Assembly (NCBI GenBank): GCA_964533375.1
Contig: CAZHLW010000001.1
Location: 620,001 to 684,000, forward strand
Reading direction: 5' to 3'
Origin: CALREJ01 sp964533375
GTDB lineage: Bacteria; Patescibacteriota; Gracilibacteria; Peribacterales; Peribacteraceae
DNA length: 64,000 nt
In this document: piece by piece, positions 17,190 through 25,999 of the stretch
How positions within the stretch are numbered: position 1 is the stretch's first letter
How the letters are laid out: the number at the start of each line of letters is the position of its first letter
The notes under the pieces: model-generated
What the model saw: only the letters and a program-made list of their open reading frames with translations
Database searches by the model: none
Told to the model about the DNA's origin: nothing
Program-made: the position numbers and the translations under genes

Positions 17190-17450
17190 TCAAAGTGAAA
17201 TTTTTGTCGTCACGCGGCAGCCAAGGGACTGCAACTTGCTTTGGAGTTTTCTGTGCGTACCGCTCACAATGCCGCTCTGTACGTACACATGAATGGATGA
17301 ACGCTGCGGATGCGTCTGAATATACTGCAGCAGGCTCTGCACTTCGGATTCAAGAAGATGGTGTTTGTCTGTGTGTTGCGTTGCGGAGAAATCGATAACA
17401 AGGGAGGTTCGGCCGGCAATGACATCGGAGGTGGAAAGCGAGGTGATCAT
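17190..17450 (-). CDS. Small protein of unknown function
   Basis: An open frame of 86 codons from ATG 17450 (MITSLSTSDVIAG), or 101 from an upstream start at 17495. The shorter form is preferred because the longer one would run over an operator-like site at 17476-17492. The sequence is soluble, with a beta-strand/helix pattern (TSLVIDFSA, then a helix around SEVQSLLQYIQTHP, then SIHVYVQSG) and a basic C-terminus, roughly an STAS or small alpha/beta fold, but I recognise no family. It lies 29 nt upstream of the SLH-CAP gene on the same strand and may be co-transcribed with it. Confidence 0.5.
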   Translation of the reverse strand: MITSLSTSDVIAGRTSLVIDFSATQHTDKHHLLESEVQSLLQYIQTHPQRSSIHVYVQSGIVSGTHRKLQSKLQSLGCRVTTKISL

Positions 17451-17475
17451 GGTTTGGTGGGAAGGAATGAGTGTA

Positions 17476-17632
17476 GTGTACACTCGTACACCCATTATTC
17501 AAGAGTCTGGTGATCTCATTTCTATATCAAATAGATGCATCAATTTTTTATTTATTTGAAGCCAAATTCATAAAATATGATTCGATATGAAAAATACTAC
17601 TACAACATAAAGGTGTACGAAAGGTGTACATC
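17476..17632. promoter_or_regulatory. Pair of GGTGTACGA operator-like sites in inverted orientation
   Basis: Read on the minus strand, 17476-17492 is GGTGTACGAGTGTACAC; on the plus strand, 17612-17632 begins GGTGTACGAAAGGTGTAC. Both contain two GTGTAC half-sites and they face each other across an AT-rich stretch between divergent genes. A dimeric regulator acting on both genes is a reasonable guess. The rest of this 240-nt gap is AT-rich without other visible features. Confidence 0.5.
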
Positions 17633-17691
17633 ATTTTAAAGAAAGTTTCTAAAAAGTAGATTCATTCGCACCTCTCACGCATCATAGATCT

Positions 17692-17946
17692 ATGAAACGA
17701 CCTATTTGGTTCAAGGCAAAGCGCTATGGTTGGGGTTGGTATCCTGCAACATGGCAAGGATGGGTCATTATCGGTGTGTTTGTTCTGCTGATTATTGCAG
17801 ACGCGCAGCGCCTGAATATTGAGGAAATGACAACGTCCGACATTCTTGCGATCTGGCTTCCCGATACGATTATTTTGGCATTGATGCTGATTGCCATCAG
17901 TTGGATGACCGGCGAAAAACCCCGCTGGAGGTGGGGAAAGAATTGA
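17692..17946 (+). CDS. Small two-helix membrane protein, unknown function
   Basis: An 84-residue protein with a basic, aromatic N-terminus (MKRPIWFKAKRYGWGWYPAT), a transmembrane helix (about 23-39), a short loop, a second helix (about 55-72) and a basic tail (GEKPRWRWGKN). The W-x-G-W-Y-P-x-T-W-Q-G-W start is a pattern I associate with small conserved membrane proteins of unknown function in bacteria, but I cannot name a family. It is read towards the tRNA-Tyr gene, with a hairpin between them. Confidence 0.75.
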   Translation: MKRPIWFKAKRYGWGWYPATWQGWVIIGVFVLLIIADAQRLNIEEMTTSDILAIWLPDTIILALMLIAISWMTGEKPRWRWGKN

Positions 17947-17979
17947 GAGATGGCCTGCCACGTGAACGCGTCATTGTTA

Positions 17980-18010
17980 GCTACGTAAAACTCCTTCGGA
18001 GTCACGTAGC
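17980..18010. terminator. Hairpin between converging gene and tRNA
   Basis: GCTACGT (17980-17986) pairs with ACGTAGC (18004-18010) and ACTCC (17990-17994) with GGAGT (17998-18002) around a TTC loop. It is symmetric enough to act from both sides, but neither side has a strong T-run, so terminator function is uncertain. Confidence 0.5.
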
Positions 18011-18051
18011 ACGTAAAATCTGCTGCTCATTTCATTGCGCGCGTTTTTACG

Positions 18052-18137
18052 TGGTGGGCCGGGAGGGATTTGCACCCCCGAAGGCATAAGCCAGCAGATT
18101 TACAGTCTGCCCCGTTTGTCTACTTCGGTACCGACCC
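18052..18137 (-). tRNA. tRNA-Tyr (anticodon GTA)
   Basis: An 86-nt tRNA on the minus strand. The acceptor stem GGGTCGG pairs with CCGGCCC (one G-T pair), the discriminator is A and the CCA end is encoded. The anticodon arm GCAGACTGTAAATCTGC shows the GTA anticodon, and the T arm contains GTGCAAATC. The long variable arm is of the type II class expected for bacterial tRNA-Tyr. Confidence 0.96.
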
Positions 18138-18195
18138 TTGTGCTTTTTAAGCCACGGCAGTGTAGGGAAAAAACGGTTTCTCTACAACTGGCGGC

Positions 18196-19707
18196 TTATT
18201 TTGGAACCGAGAACACGGCAATGGCTTCGGTATTCCCCATTAAAGGCATTTTCCCTTCTTTCTGGAGTAAACGGATGAGGGGGTCAAAATGCTGATGCGT
18301 CAGCACGATGTAGTCGGATGGATACGTCTCCAAAATGCGCTGAAGTGCCAGTAATGCCTGGCTGCCATCCACTTTCTGGGTATCGGCGATCTCTTTGGTA
18401 TCAGTGAGAACGGATGGATCGGTCAGGTAGGTAAATGTCTTATCAATCCCCTGCGCGTAGCGGAGATCCGGCCGCACGGCGACGTAGTGAAAGAAATGAT
18501 CCCAGTCCAGATTGAGCACACGGGAATGGGACGGTATCTGTTGTAAGATTTCATAAGAGACCAATGCTTTCTGTGCATCATTGCGGAAGAACACAAACGG
18601 CACGCTGATGATGTGCGCACCGCAGACAAGAACAATAGCAAAAAAGAGGAGGGCATTTCTCTTCGTTTTTTGTGGAAGCATAATGCTGAGAAGACCATGC
18701 GGAAGAGACGGGTGCTCTGCAAAGATTGCGGCGAGTGACAGAAGAAGCAACGGCCAAAGGAGATCGATGGCGCGAAGCCAGAACAGAAATGCGAGCGTAA
18801 AGAAAGCTGCAGGCAGGCACACAAGAAGAAGATCCGGGTTGTTGAAGAGATCTTTCCGCTGTTTCTGGAAACGCAGATGGGCCCAAAAAAGGATGATGAC
18901 TGCAATAATAACAAACACGCTGAGTCCGGATGTGTACGACAGTCCAGAAAACATCTCGCGCGACAATCCGATGGATTTCAAAAAAGGAATCCGCAGGAAA
19001 ACAGTCATCAGGTAAGACAGGTAGAGAAATGGTTGCGGGTGCAACGCACATCCGGCTGTGACGCCGATGACGGTGGCAAAACTTAACTGCGATGCCTCAC
19101 GATATCGGTGCGTGAAAGCAAAAGCGATGACCGCGCATCCACACACAACAAGCGGAAAGACGAACAGTTGGGAGAGAAGAACGCTGATCAGCAGGAAGAT
19201 ACAGACGAGGAGGAATCGGCGTTCTTTTATAGCCCAAAGCGCAAAAAGCGTCATGGCTGTCAGGAGCGCATACGGGCGGCCAAACAGAAAGCGTCCCGTA
19301 AATTGCAATTCTCCAAAGAGCAAAAGCAGCAGAAAGATGGATGACGCAATTGATGGAATGCGATACGAGCGCAGAACGAGCAGAAAAGATGTGAGGAGAC
19401 ACAGGAGCGAAAAGAGGATAAAAAGATCGAGACCTGCGGTAAGCGGCAGAAAGGTAAAAGGAATCAGGAGAACATCAGACAAGAACCACGGGTCGACAGG
19501 ATTGTGACTGAGCCATCCTTCGTAGAAAAATGTCTGCCAGCCATTTGTTTGCAGAATACCGTGATCCCTGTAGTGCGCTGCCATCGCAAAATGCCGCAGG
19601 CCATCATCAAGTGAGGTGGGATTTTTCAGCAACCACAACATCACTGCTGTTAAAAGAAGCAACACACATGCAGTCACAACAGGAAGATGACGCTTCAAAA
19701 ACGACAT
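18196..19707 (-). CDS. Polytopic membrane protein, glycosyltransferase-like
   Basis: A 503-residue protein with about eleven transmembrane helices and a soluble C-terminal part of roughly 100 residues. The first extracytoplasmic loop contains TSLDDGLRHFAMAAHYRDHG and the loop after it WLSHNPVDPWFLSDV, acidic residues near the first helix as in GT-C membrane transferases, but no signature is decisive. The C-terminal region (HSRVLNLDWDHFFHYVAVRP) resembles the soluble part of bacterial proteins related to DUF2029/GT39. It could transfer sugars from a lipid carrier to surface polymers. The end is 59 nt from tRNA-Tyr. Confidence 0.7.
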   Translation of the reverse strand: MSFLKRHLPVVTACVLLLLTAVMLWLLKNPTSLDDGLRHFAMAAHYRDHGILQTNGWQTFFYEGWLSHNPVDPWFLSDVLLIPFTFLPLTAGLDLFILFSLLCLLTSFLLVLRSYRIPSIASSIFLLLLLFGELQFTGRFLFGRPYALLTAMTLFALWAIKERRFLLVCIFLLISVLLSQLFVFPLVVCGCAVIAFAFTHRYREASQLSFATVIGVTAGCALHPQPFLYLSYLMTVFLRIPFLKSIGLSREMFSGLSYTSGLSVFVIIAVIILFWAHLRFQKQRKDLFNNPDLLLVCLPAAFFTLAFLFWLRAIDLLWPLLLLSLAAIFAEHPSLPHGLLSIMLPQKTKRNALLFFAIVLVCGAHIISVPFVFFRNDAQKALVSYEILQQIPSHSRVLNLDWDHFFHYVAVRPDLRYAQGIDKTFTYLTDPSVLTDTKEIADTQKVDGSQALLALQRILETYPSDYIVLTHQHFDPLIRLLQKEGKMPLMGNTEAIAVFSVPK

Positions 19708-19736
19708 GACGCCATCATAGCAGAGCGAAGGCCTGT

Positions 19737-20378
19737 TTATTCCTCAGGATTTGCGAGTCTGAAAGTGGAGATTGCGACGTTGAAGGCTTGTGCGGTGTTC
19801 GTGTAATTCTCCTTCGTATCGCTGCCGGTAATCACAAACATGCGGTCTCCGGAGCGGAACGCCATCATGCGGGAGATGATAGTTTCGCCGCCGGACAGGT
19901 AGCTGATCATCATATCGGCAATTTCCCCGTACGACGACGGCGACAAGCGGCGGTTCACCAGCGTGTAGCCCTTCGCGTTTTTCTTCAGGATGCTCTGCAG
20001 CCAGTCTGCGGGCGATTGCTTGCTGCCTGCCACATTCACCACACTCACTGCCACTTCTCCGTTGATAGGCGCAGTTTCATCGGTCATCCACGGACCCGGC
20101 TGACGGAACACTGCGACGTCTGCAGGCTGATCTTTTTCGGGCTCAGCGGTAATCTTTACATCGAGTGTTTTCCAGCCGCTCGGAATCTGAATGCGGAAGC
20201 GGTATGCGGGCAGAGGCGAAAGATCAAAATCGAGCATCTGGTACTGGTCCTGCAGCTCCTGATCGGACGGCAAGGTGGTCGGGAACGGAAGATTAGCAAT
20301 GTCGGCAGGCGGCTTGCCGGAACAAGCGGTCAAACACACAGCAAAACTTATTAGCAATGCAGAACGGGCAATGGTCAT
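19737..20378 (-). CDS. Lipoprotein of unknown function
   Basis: A 213-residue protein; ATG 20378 gives a lipoprotein signal peptide (MTIARSALLISFAVCLTAC) with lipobox LTAC. The mature part contains RFRIQIPSGWKTLDVKI and later GEIADMMISYLSGGETIISRMMAFRSGDRMFVIT, which resembles small outer-surface proteins that carry a PsbP/DUF-like beta fold; I do not assign a family. It is the last gene of the minus-strand row that starts with marR and lies 66 nt downstream of the second permease, so it is probably part of the efflux operon. Confidence 0.78.
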   Translation of the reverse strand: MTIARSALLISFAVCLTACSGKPPADIANLPFPTTLPSDQELQDQYQMLDFDLSPLPAYRFRIQIPSGWKTLDVKITAEPEKDQPADVAVFRQPGPWMTDETAPINGEVAVSVVNVAGSKQSPADWLQSILKKNAKGYTLVNRRLSPSSYGEIADMMISYLSGGETIISRMMAFRSGDRMFVITGSDTKENYTNTAQAFNVAISTFRLANPEE

Positions 20379-20444
20379 ACAACGAAAGAAAAGGATGCCC
20401 CAGTGTAGCTTTTTTGTTGTCCGCTGACAACCCACGAAACCCCG

Positions 20445-21659
20445 TTATTCAAAGCGCAAAGCCTCCATAGGGCTCAAACTTGCAGCTCGGCGTGCCGGGT
20501 AAATCCCGAAGACCAGACCTGTAAACACGGCCATGAAGATGGCCAGAATGATAGCGGTGATGGAGAGAATGAAGCTGAAGTCACCCAAAAACTTCGCAGC
20601 AAGCGCAGAGAGCAGCCATCCGAAGAATGCACCGAGTGTAATACCGATTGCGCCACCTGTGAGCGTGAGGAACACCGCCTCAAATAAGAATTGCAGAAGA
20701 ATATCCTGTCTTCGTGCACCGAGCGCCTTACGAAGTCCGATCTCGCGTGTGCGTTCTGTGACAGACACCAGCATAATATTCATGATGCCGATACCGCCGA
20801 CGAGGAGAGAAATTCCTGCAACGAGTGCCAGGAAGATTGTGAGGCCCAGCGTCACTGATCCAATAATGCCGCTTACCTGTTCTGCGCTCTGCACGTGGAA
20901 ATCATCTTTGTCCGGATCATTTTCCGGGTTATCAATACGATGACGCTGACGCAGAATCGCGGTGATTTCTTCTTTGATGATGTCCGCATTCCCGGTCGTC
21001 TGCATGGTGATGTAGGTCAGATGCGACTGGTTTGTGATGGCTTGTGCGGTACTGAATGGAATGAAAATGGGGGTATCGAGCTGCGCGAGGAGCGCGGATT
21101 TGACCGGCTGCATTTTTCCGACAATGGTGAAGGGCACATCGCCAATCGTAATGCGGCTGCCGACAGGATCGGCATCACCGAATAAATCTTCGGCAGTTTT
21201 ATTCCCGATGACGGCAACAGTTTTTGCACCGTCTTCATCAGTATCATCAAGCAGTCTTCCCTTTTCAAGTTTCAGTCCGTAGTTATCAACCATGTTCTTG
21301 TACGACCCAAACACGAGCGGACTCATTTCTTCTTTTCCATAGTGCACGGGCTTTGCAACAATGATAACAGGCGTTGCGCTTTCAACCCCCGGAACGCGCT
21401 CAATCATGCGGTAATCTTCCATTTTCAGGCTTTCCAGATTGCCACCGAATTTTTGCAGTCCCGACGGCATCACTTCCATGGTACTGGCACCGACGCTCGC
21501 GATTTGCGTCAGAATATAATTCTGGAAACTGTTGCCGACAGACACCATCAGCACAACAGCACCGACACCAATAATGATGCCGAGCATGGTCAACAGAGAT
21601 CTCGTCGCATTGACGGTAATTCCGCGCATGGCCGTTAGAAGGAGATCGCGTCTCTTCAT
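20445..21659 (-). CDS. MacB-like ABC transporter permease
   Basis: A 404-residue FtsX/MacB-type permease: an N-terminal transmembrane helix (ATRSLLTMLGIIIGVGAVVL, about 15-40), a periplasmic MacB_PCD domain (about 45-270) and three C-terminal helices with the conserved GGIGIMNIMLVSVTERTREI and GLRKALGARRQDIL segment. The start ATG at 21659 lies 1 nt after the stop of the preceding permease gene, so expression is coupled. The two adjacent permeases are clear paralogues and may form a heterodimer with the ATPase encoded at 22884. Unlike MacB, the ATPase is not fused. Confidence 0.92.
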   Translation of the reverse strand: MKRRDLLLTAMRGITVNATRSLLTMLGIIIGVGAVVLMVSVGNSFQNYILTQIASVGASTMEVMPSGLQKFGGNLESLKMEDYRMIERVPGVESATPVIIVAKPVHYGKEEMSPLVFGSYKNMVDNYGLKLEKGRLLDDTDEDGAKTVAVIGNKTAEDLFGDADPVGSRITIGDVPFTIVGKMQPVKSALLAQLDTPIFIPFSTAQAITNQSHLTYITMQTTGNADIIKEEITAILRQRHRIDNPENDPDKDDFHVQSAEQVSGIIGSVTLGLTIFLALVAGISLLVGGIGIMNIMLVSVTERTREIGLRKALGARRQDILLQFLFEAVFLTLTGGAIGITLGAFFGWLLSALAAKFLGDFSFILSITAIILAIFMAVFTGLVFGIYPARRAASLSPMEALRFE

Positions 21660-21660
21660 A

Positions 21661-22887
21661 TTATTCGTACCGGAGGGCTTCCATAGGATGTAAATTCGAC
21701 GCACGCCGCGCCGGTGAAATACCGAAGACCAATCCTGTAATTGCAGCCATCAGAAGTGCTGCGATGATGGACGGAATAGAGACGGCAAACGCATACGTCG
21801 ATAAAAAGAGTTTGACGAGAAGTGAGAGCAAAAATGCGCAGCCAAGTCCAAGCAACATCCCGATCAGTCCGCCAATGAAGGTCAGTAAAACGGATTCAAT
21901 GAGGAACTGCAGAAGGATATTGCGCTTCAGTGCACCCAGCGCCTTACGAAGTCCGATCTCGCGCGTGCGTTCGGTGACAGACACCAGCATGATATTCATG
22001 ATGCCGATACCGCCGACGAGGAGAGACACTGCGGCAATAGTCGTGATGAAGAGCGTGAGACCGAGAGAGACCGATCCCAAAATCTGGTTTGCTTCTTCAG
22101 ACGAGTGCACGACGAAGTCATCTTTCTTGGGATCATCATCGGGGTTTTCGATGTTGTGGCGGGTGCGGAGCAAGAATTTCACATCGGCAAATGCGAGGTC
22201 AAAACTCTCGCTCGCGTTCATGGTCATGTAGCTCAAATACTTCTGTCCCGTGATATTGCGTGCCAATGAGAACGGCACATAGATGCGGTTATCCACGCTC
22301 TGGAAGAATTGCGCACCAATCGCTTTCGTGACACCGATCACCGTGAAGTGATTGTTTGCGACTTTGATTCGCTGGCCGATAGGGTTCTGGTCACCGAACA
22401 GTTTTTCAACCACTTCCGGACCGATCACTGCAACAGCGGATGCACCGTTCTGGTCGTTCTCATCAATGAGCCGTCCCGCAGTCGTACTGATAGTCTGGTT
22501 CTGGAAAAACTGCGGCGTCACGCCCATGGTCTGCGCGGACATTTCCTCTTTTCCATAGATGGCATTCCCCGGCACGAGAATAATCGGCGCAATACTTTCG
22601 ATGCTGTCCAGACGTTCGAGCGCGTTTAAATCTTCGAATGTCAGGCTATCGAATCCCGTCTGCACGCCCGCAGGACCGCCTTCTTCTTTACCCGGGAAAA
22701 TCACCATGCTTTTCGAACCGAGGCTGCTCACCTGGCTGAGAATGACTTCCTGCATACTGGCGCCCACAGAACTCATGAGCACCACCGCACCGACACCGAT
22801 GATAATACCGAGCATGGTCAGGAGTGACCGCGTTCCGTTGACGGTCACGCCTTTGAGTGCCGTTTGGAACGTGTCACGCAGTTTCAT
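21661..22887 (-). CDS. MacB-like ABC transporter permease
   Basis: A 408-residue permease with the same layout as its neighbour: one N-terminal helix (TRSLLTMLGIIIGVGAVVLM), a large extracytoplasmic domain with SMVIFPGKEEGG, and three C-terminal helices with GGIGIMNIMLVSVTERTREI. Its start overlaps the ATPase gene stop by 4 nt (ATGA). The duplicated permeases suggest a heterodimeric export complex for peptides, lipoproteins or antibiotics, with the adaptor encoded upstream; the substrate is unknown. Confidence 0.92.
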   Translation of the reverse strand: MKLRDTFQTALKGVTVNGTRSLLTMLGIIIGVGAVVLMSSVGASMQEVILSQVSSLGSKSMVIFPGKEEGGPAGVQTGFDSLTFEDLNALERLDSIESIAPIILVPGNAIYGKEEMSAQTMGVTPQFFQNQTISTTAGRLIDENDQNGASAVAVIGPEVVEKLFGDQNPIGQRIKVANNHFTVIGVTKAIGAQFFQSVDNRIYVPFSLARNITGQKYLSYMTMNASESFDLAFADVKFLLRTRHNIENPDDDPKKDDFVVHSSEEANQILGSVSLGLTLFITTIAAVSLLVGGIGIMNIMLVSVTERTREIGLRKALGALKRNILLQFLIESVLLTFIGGLIGMLLGLGCAFLLSLLVKLFLSTYAFAVSIPSIIAALLMAAITGLVFGISPARRASNLHPMEALRYE

Positions 22888-23618
22888 TTGAGGTGATCGT
22901 GGGTACCCGCGATCACACGCTTGAAGTCGGCGCTGTCGGATTCAATCAGTCCATCGCGGATTGTGATGATGCGCTTTGCGTGCATGGCGGTTGCTCGTTC
23001 GTGGGTCACAAGAATGATGGTGTGGCCGTGGTTATTGAGCGTCTGAATAGCATTCATGATGGCAACACCGGATGCCGAGTCAAGGTTTCCGGTCGGTTCA
23101 TCGGCAAAGATCACTTCCGGATCGGTCACAAGTGCGCGGGCAATTGCCACACGCTGCTTCTGGCCTCCGGACAGCTGGCTGCTCAAAAAGTCTTTGCGTT
23201 CCATGAGTCCCACTGTTTCCACCGCTTTGAGAGTACGTTCCATGCGCTCCGCTTCCGGAATAGTCGGATGGTAGAGCAGCGGCAGCATCACATTCTGCAG
23301 CACCGTCGTGCGGGGCAGCAGGTTGAATGCCTGGAACACGAAGCTGACTCTGGTTGCGCGGATGCGGGCGAGTGCGTCGTCGGTCATGGACACCGTCTGG
23401 CGCCCCTGGAACAGGTAATCGCCGCCGGTATGGTTATCCAGAAAACCGAGAATATGCATGAGCGTCGATTTGCCTGATCCCGAGGGCCCCATAATGGAGA
23501 CGAATTCACCTTTGTTGATCTTCAGGTCGATACCATGAAGCACAGGTGTTTCAATGTCGTCATTAAAGTAGGACTTTTTGAGATCGCGCGTTTCGATGAG
23601 GGGGGCGGTGTCTGTCAT
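22884..23618 (-). CDS. ABC transporter ATPase, MacB/LolD type
   Basis: A 244-residue ATPase. Walker A GPSGSGKST (about residues 40-48), Q-loop around SFVFQAFNLLPRTTV, signature LSGGQKQRVAIARAL, Walker B VIFADEPTGNLDS and H-loop VTHE are all present. The sequence belongs to the MacB/LolD/FtsE subfamily, which works by mechanotransmission with FtsX-like permeases. The gene is 5 nt downstream of the adaptor gene and overlaps the first permease. Confidence 0.96.
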   Translation of the reverse strand: MTDTAPLIETRDLKKSYFNDDIETPVLHGIDLKINKGEFVSIMGPSGSGKSTLMHILGFLDNHTGGDYLFQGRQTVSMTDDALARIRATRVSFVFQAFNLLPRTTVLQNVMLPLLYHPTIPEAERMERTLKAVETVGLMERKDFLSSQLSGGQKQRVAIARALVTDPEVIFADEPTGNLDSASGVAIMNAIQTLNNHGHTIILVTHERATAMHAKRIITIRDGLIESDSADFKRVIAGTHDHLK

Positions 23619-23623
23619 AGTCG

Positions 23624-25372
23624 TTATTTGATAAGGACTACGACAGTGTCTCCTTCTTCGATGCCATTTACAATCTCGACGTTGCCGTCCGTGCCTTCCA
23701 TGCCGGTTGTCACGGTTTTTTCGGTTACCGTCTGGTCATCATTCAGCACGCGCACAATCGATTCACCCTTCTCATTTTTGATGACAGAACGAAGCGGGAC
23801 GCTGATGACATCTTTGCGGAGACCTGTTGCTATTTCCGCATCACCGGTCATCCCGATCTTCAGTTCATCATGCGGGTACACGAAGTCCATGCGGACGCGG
23901 TACTTGTTCACACCGGACTGGTCGGTCGGTGCAGTATCGATTTCCGACACGCGGAGATTGAAGTCCGTGCCACGGAAGGCATCGAGTTCCACGCTGCCGC
24001 TCTGCGAGAGCTGCACTTTTGGAATGTCGACTTCGGACACGTACATTTCAATGCGGTACGGGCTGGCACCAAGGAGGGTCACTGCTTCGCCAACAGGCGT
24101 GATTTCTCCGACCTTCAGGTTCACTTTCGTGACAGTGCCGTTGATCGGCGATGTGAGAACAGTATTCTGGAAATTTGCGCTGGCAGCAGCCAAAGATGCT
24201 CTGGCCTGCTGGAGAGACGCGACTGCGGAATTGATATCCGTCTGGCGGGCGGGAGCCTGCTTCAACTGGAGCTGTGCCTGCGCAATCTGCAGCGCAGACT
24301 GGTAGGTCGCAATGTCGGCAAGCGCTCTGTCCTTTGCGCCCTGTGCGGATGTCAGACTCGCCTGCTCCTGTGTAATCTGCGTGGTGAAACCTGCGGACGC
24401 ATCGCGGAGCGACTTCGCTGTCGCATCAATAGAAGAGACTGCTGCCTGCACGGTTGCGCGTTGTGCGGAGATAGCATCCTTGTATGATGTGCGGGACGAC
24501 TCCGTGAAGTAGGTTGTGACCGGCAATCTGCTGATGAGCGCATACACCTGGTCCACCTGCGCGGATGCGTTCTGGATGGCGTTGCGTGCTTTATCGAGCA
24601 GCGCGATAGCTGCATCGTAGTTTGCGGGGATGGTGGCAACTTCCACGCTGCGAAGTGTCTGCGTGGTGGTCTGCATGGCACTGCGCAGCAGATCTGCATC
24701 GGCAGAACCGTATTTGATGAGCGCATCTGCAACATCATTTTTCGTGAAAATGTCCTGCATGCTCGACAGCGCAATATCTGCAGTGGTTGCCTGCTGGTTT
24801 ACCGCACTTCCAATATTGCTGATGCTTCCGGCCAGGCTGATTTCCACCTGCTGCTTCAGTGCATCGAGCTTGAGTTTGGAGCTTTTGAGCGTTTCTTCGG
24901 CATTCTGCAAACTGGCTTGTGCAGCAGCCAGAGACGATTTCTTGTTCTGGACATCAGCTTCGGAAATCGCAATATCTTCCGGGCGGCTTCCCTGCTTGAG
25001 GGCATCAAGAGTGGCCTGCGCGGCCATCACGCGGCCCTGGGCAGCGGAAATGTCCGCGGAAAGGTTTCCGGAGCGGAGCGTTGCCAGGCGCTGACCGGCT
25101 TTGACTTTGTCGCCTTCCTTTACAGACACGCTGGAAACAATGCCGGACATCGGAAACTGGAGTTTCAGGTCGTTATCGGAAATAACGGTACCGACTGCTT
25201 CGACAGTCTGCTTCAGATCACCTTTGGTGGCAGGTTCCGTTACATACGTCGGCTGCGTGGGCGACACGGCGTAGCTCACAATAAGTCCGAGGGGAATAAG
25301 GACAATGGCGGCAATCAGGAGTTTCCACTTGTGACGGCGGATGAATCCGAAGATGGAGGAGAGGCGGGACAT
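23624..25372 (-). CDS. MacA/HlyD-like periplasmic adaptor of the efflux operon
   Basis: A 582-residue membrane-fusion protein, much longer than MacA (about 370). One N-terminal helix (about 15-36) is followed by a split biotinyl-lipoyl domain (IVSSVSVKEGDKVKAGQRLA near residue 78-97 and GTVTKVNLKVGEITPVGEAV near 415-434), a very long alpha-helical hairpin between them (about 100-405, rich in Ala, Gln and Ser) and beta-barrel and membrane-proximal domains at the end. In diderms such hairpins reach an outer-membrane channel. In a wall-bound cell with no known TolC, the unusually long hairpin may span the S-layer space; that is speculation. Confidence 0.9.
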   Translation of the reverse strand: MSRLSSIFGFIRRHKWKLLIAAIVLIPLGLIVSYAVSPTQPTYVTEPATKGDLKQTVEAVGTVISDNDLKLQFPMSGIVSSVSVKEGDKVKAGQRLATLRSGNLSADISAAQGRVMAAQATLDALKQGSRPEDIAISEADVQNKKSSLAAAQASLQNAEETLKSSKLKLDALKQQVEISLAGSISNIGSAVNQQATTADIALSSMQDIFTKNDVADALIKYGSADADLLRSAMQTTTQTLRSVEVATIPANYDAAIALLDKARNAIQNASAQVDQVYALISRLPVTTYFTESSRTSYKDAISAQRATVQAAVSSIDATAKSLRDASAGFTTQITQEQASLTSAQGAKDRALADIATYQSALQIAQAQLQLKQAPARQTDINSAVASLQQARASLAAASANFQNTVLTSPINGTVTKVNLKVGEITPVGEAVTLLGASPYRIEMYVSEVDIPKVQLSQSGSVELDAFRGTDFNLRVSEIDTAPTDQSGVNKYRVRMDFVYPHDELKIGMTGDAEIATGLRKDVISVPLRSVIKNEKGESIVRVLNDDQTVTEKTVTTGMEGTDGNVEIVNGIEEGDTVVVLIK

Positions 25373-25379
25373 GGGACGA

Positions 25380-25400
25380 GGGGTTAGGGTTAGGGTTGAG
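25380..25400. repeat. Telomere-like GGGTTA repeat
   Basis: GGGGTTAGGGTTAGGGTTGA lies in the 42-nt gap between the marR and adaptor genes. The same word type occurs inside coding sequence at 40483-40514 and 63832-63858. Confidence 0.85.
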
Positions 25401-25414
25401 GATAAGGAAGTATT

Positions 25415-25864
25415 TTAAGAGTTTTTTGCTTGTTTTGCGAGGGTAAGGTGCAAATTTCCGAGGATTCTTGCGAATTCCTTCTGATCACTGATTGTCAGCA
25501 AAGAGAAGAGATCTTTCATCATTTTGGTATGGAACTTCATACTGGTGATGACACATTTCTTCCCGGCCTCTGTCAGCGTCAGGCGCACGAGCTTTCTGTT
25601 CGTCTTGTCCGCAATGCGCTTCACCCACTTCGTTTTCACCAGGCGGTTGACGATGGATGTTGCAGACGGAGACGTGATATGCAGAAACTCAGCGAGTTCC
25701 TTCATGGTCAGCGCGTCATGCTCTTTCACGATGATGAGCGCATGCAGCTGGACAGGATTCATCTTCGCTTCATGTTTGGCACCGCGCATCTGCTTGCGCA
25801 TGAGACGCGTAATATCCATCCAGGAATTAATGATCTTGTCGACGGGGGTCAGAACGGGATTCAT
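25415..25864 (-). CDS. MarR-family transcriptional regulator
   Basis: A 149-residue winged-helix regulator. The recognition region is LTMKELAEFLHITSPSATSIVNRLVKTKWV, followed by the wing with RIADKTNRKLVRLTLTEAGK (D-x-R-N-like salt-bridge residues), flanked by dimerisation helices. It is the first gene of the row marR-adaptor-ATPase-permease-permease-lipoprotein and so probably represses its own operon; an operator-like palindrome overlaps its promoter. Ligands of MarR proteins are often small phenolics or antibiotics; none can be inferred here. Confidence 0.94.
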   Translation of the reverse strand: MNPVLTPVDKIINSWMDITRLMRKQMRGAKHEAKMNPVQLHALIIVKEHDALTMKELAEFLHITSPSATSIVNRLVKTKWVKRIADKTNRKLVRLTLTEAGKKCVITSMKFHTKMMKDLFSLLTISDQKEFARILGNLHLTLAKQAKNS

Positions 25865-25878
25865 AGATGACTAAATTG

Positions 25879-25891
25879 TTAGATATACTAA
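25879..25891 (-). promoter_or_regulatory. Candidate MarR operator
   Basis: TTAGATATACTAA is a near-perfect palindrome that overlaps the first base of the -10 box and the likely transcription start of the marR operon. A second, wider inverted repeat (TAGATGACTA at 25864-25873 and TAGTCGTCTA at 25897-25906, 9 of 10 matching) brackets it. MarR proteins often bind such TTAG-N5-CTAA sites. Confidence 0.6.
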
Positions 25892-25919
25892 TTATATAGT
25901 CGTCTAATTGTACAGTCAA
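25891..25919 (-). promoter_or_regulatory. Promoter of the marR-efflux operon
   Basis: On the minus strand TTGACT (25914-25919) and a perfect TATAAT (25891-25896) are separated by exactly 17 nt. The transcript would start about 20 nt before the marR ATG. Confidence 0.85.
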
Positions 25920-25999
25920 CGAATTACTCGTCTTTTAAACTATGGAGAAAAGGCCATTCTCAACTGATTTCTGAACTCTGATGATTTTCACCGTTTTGA

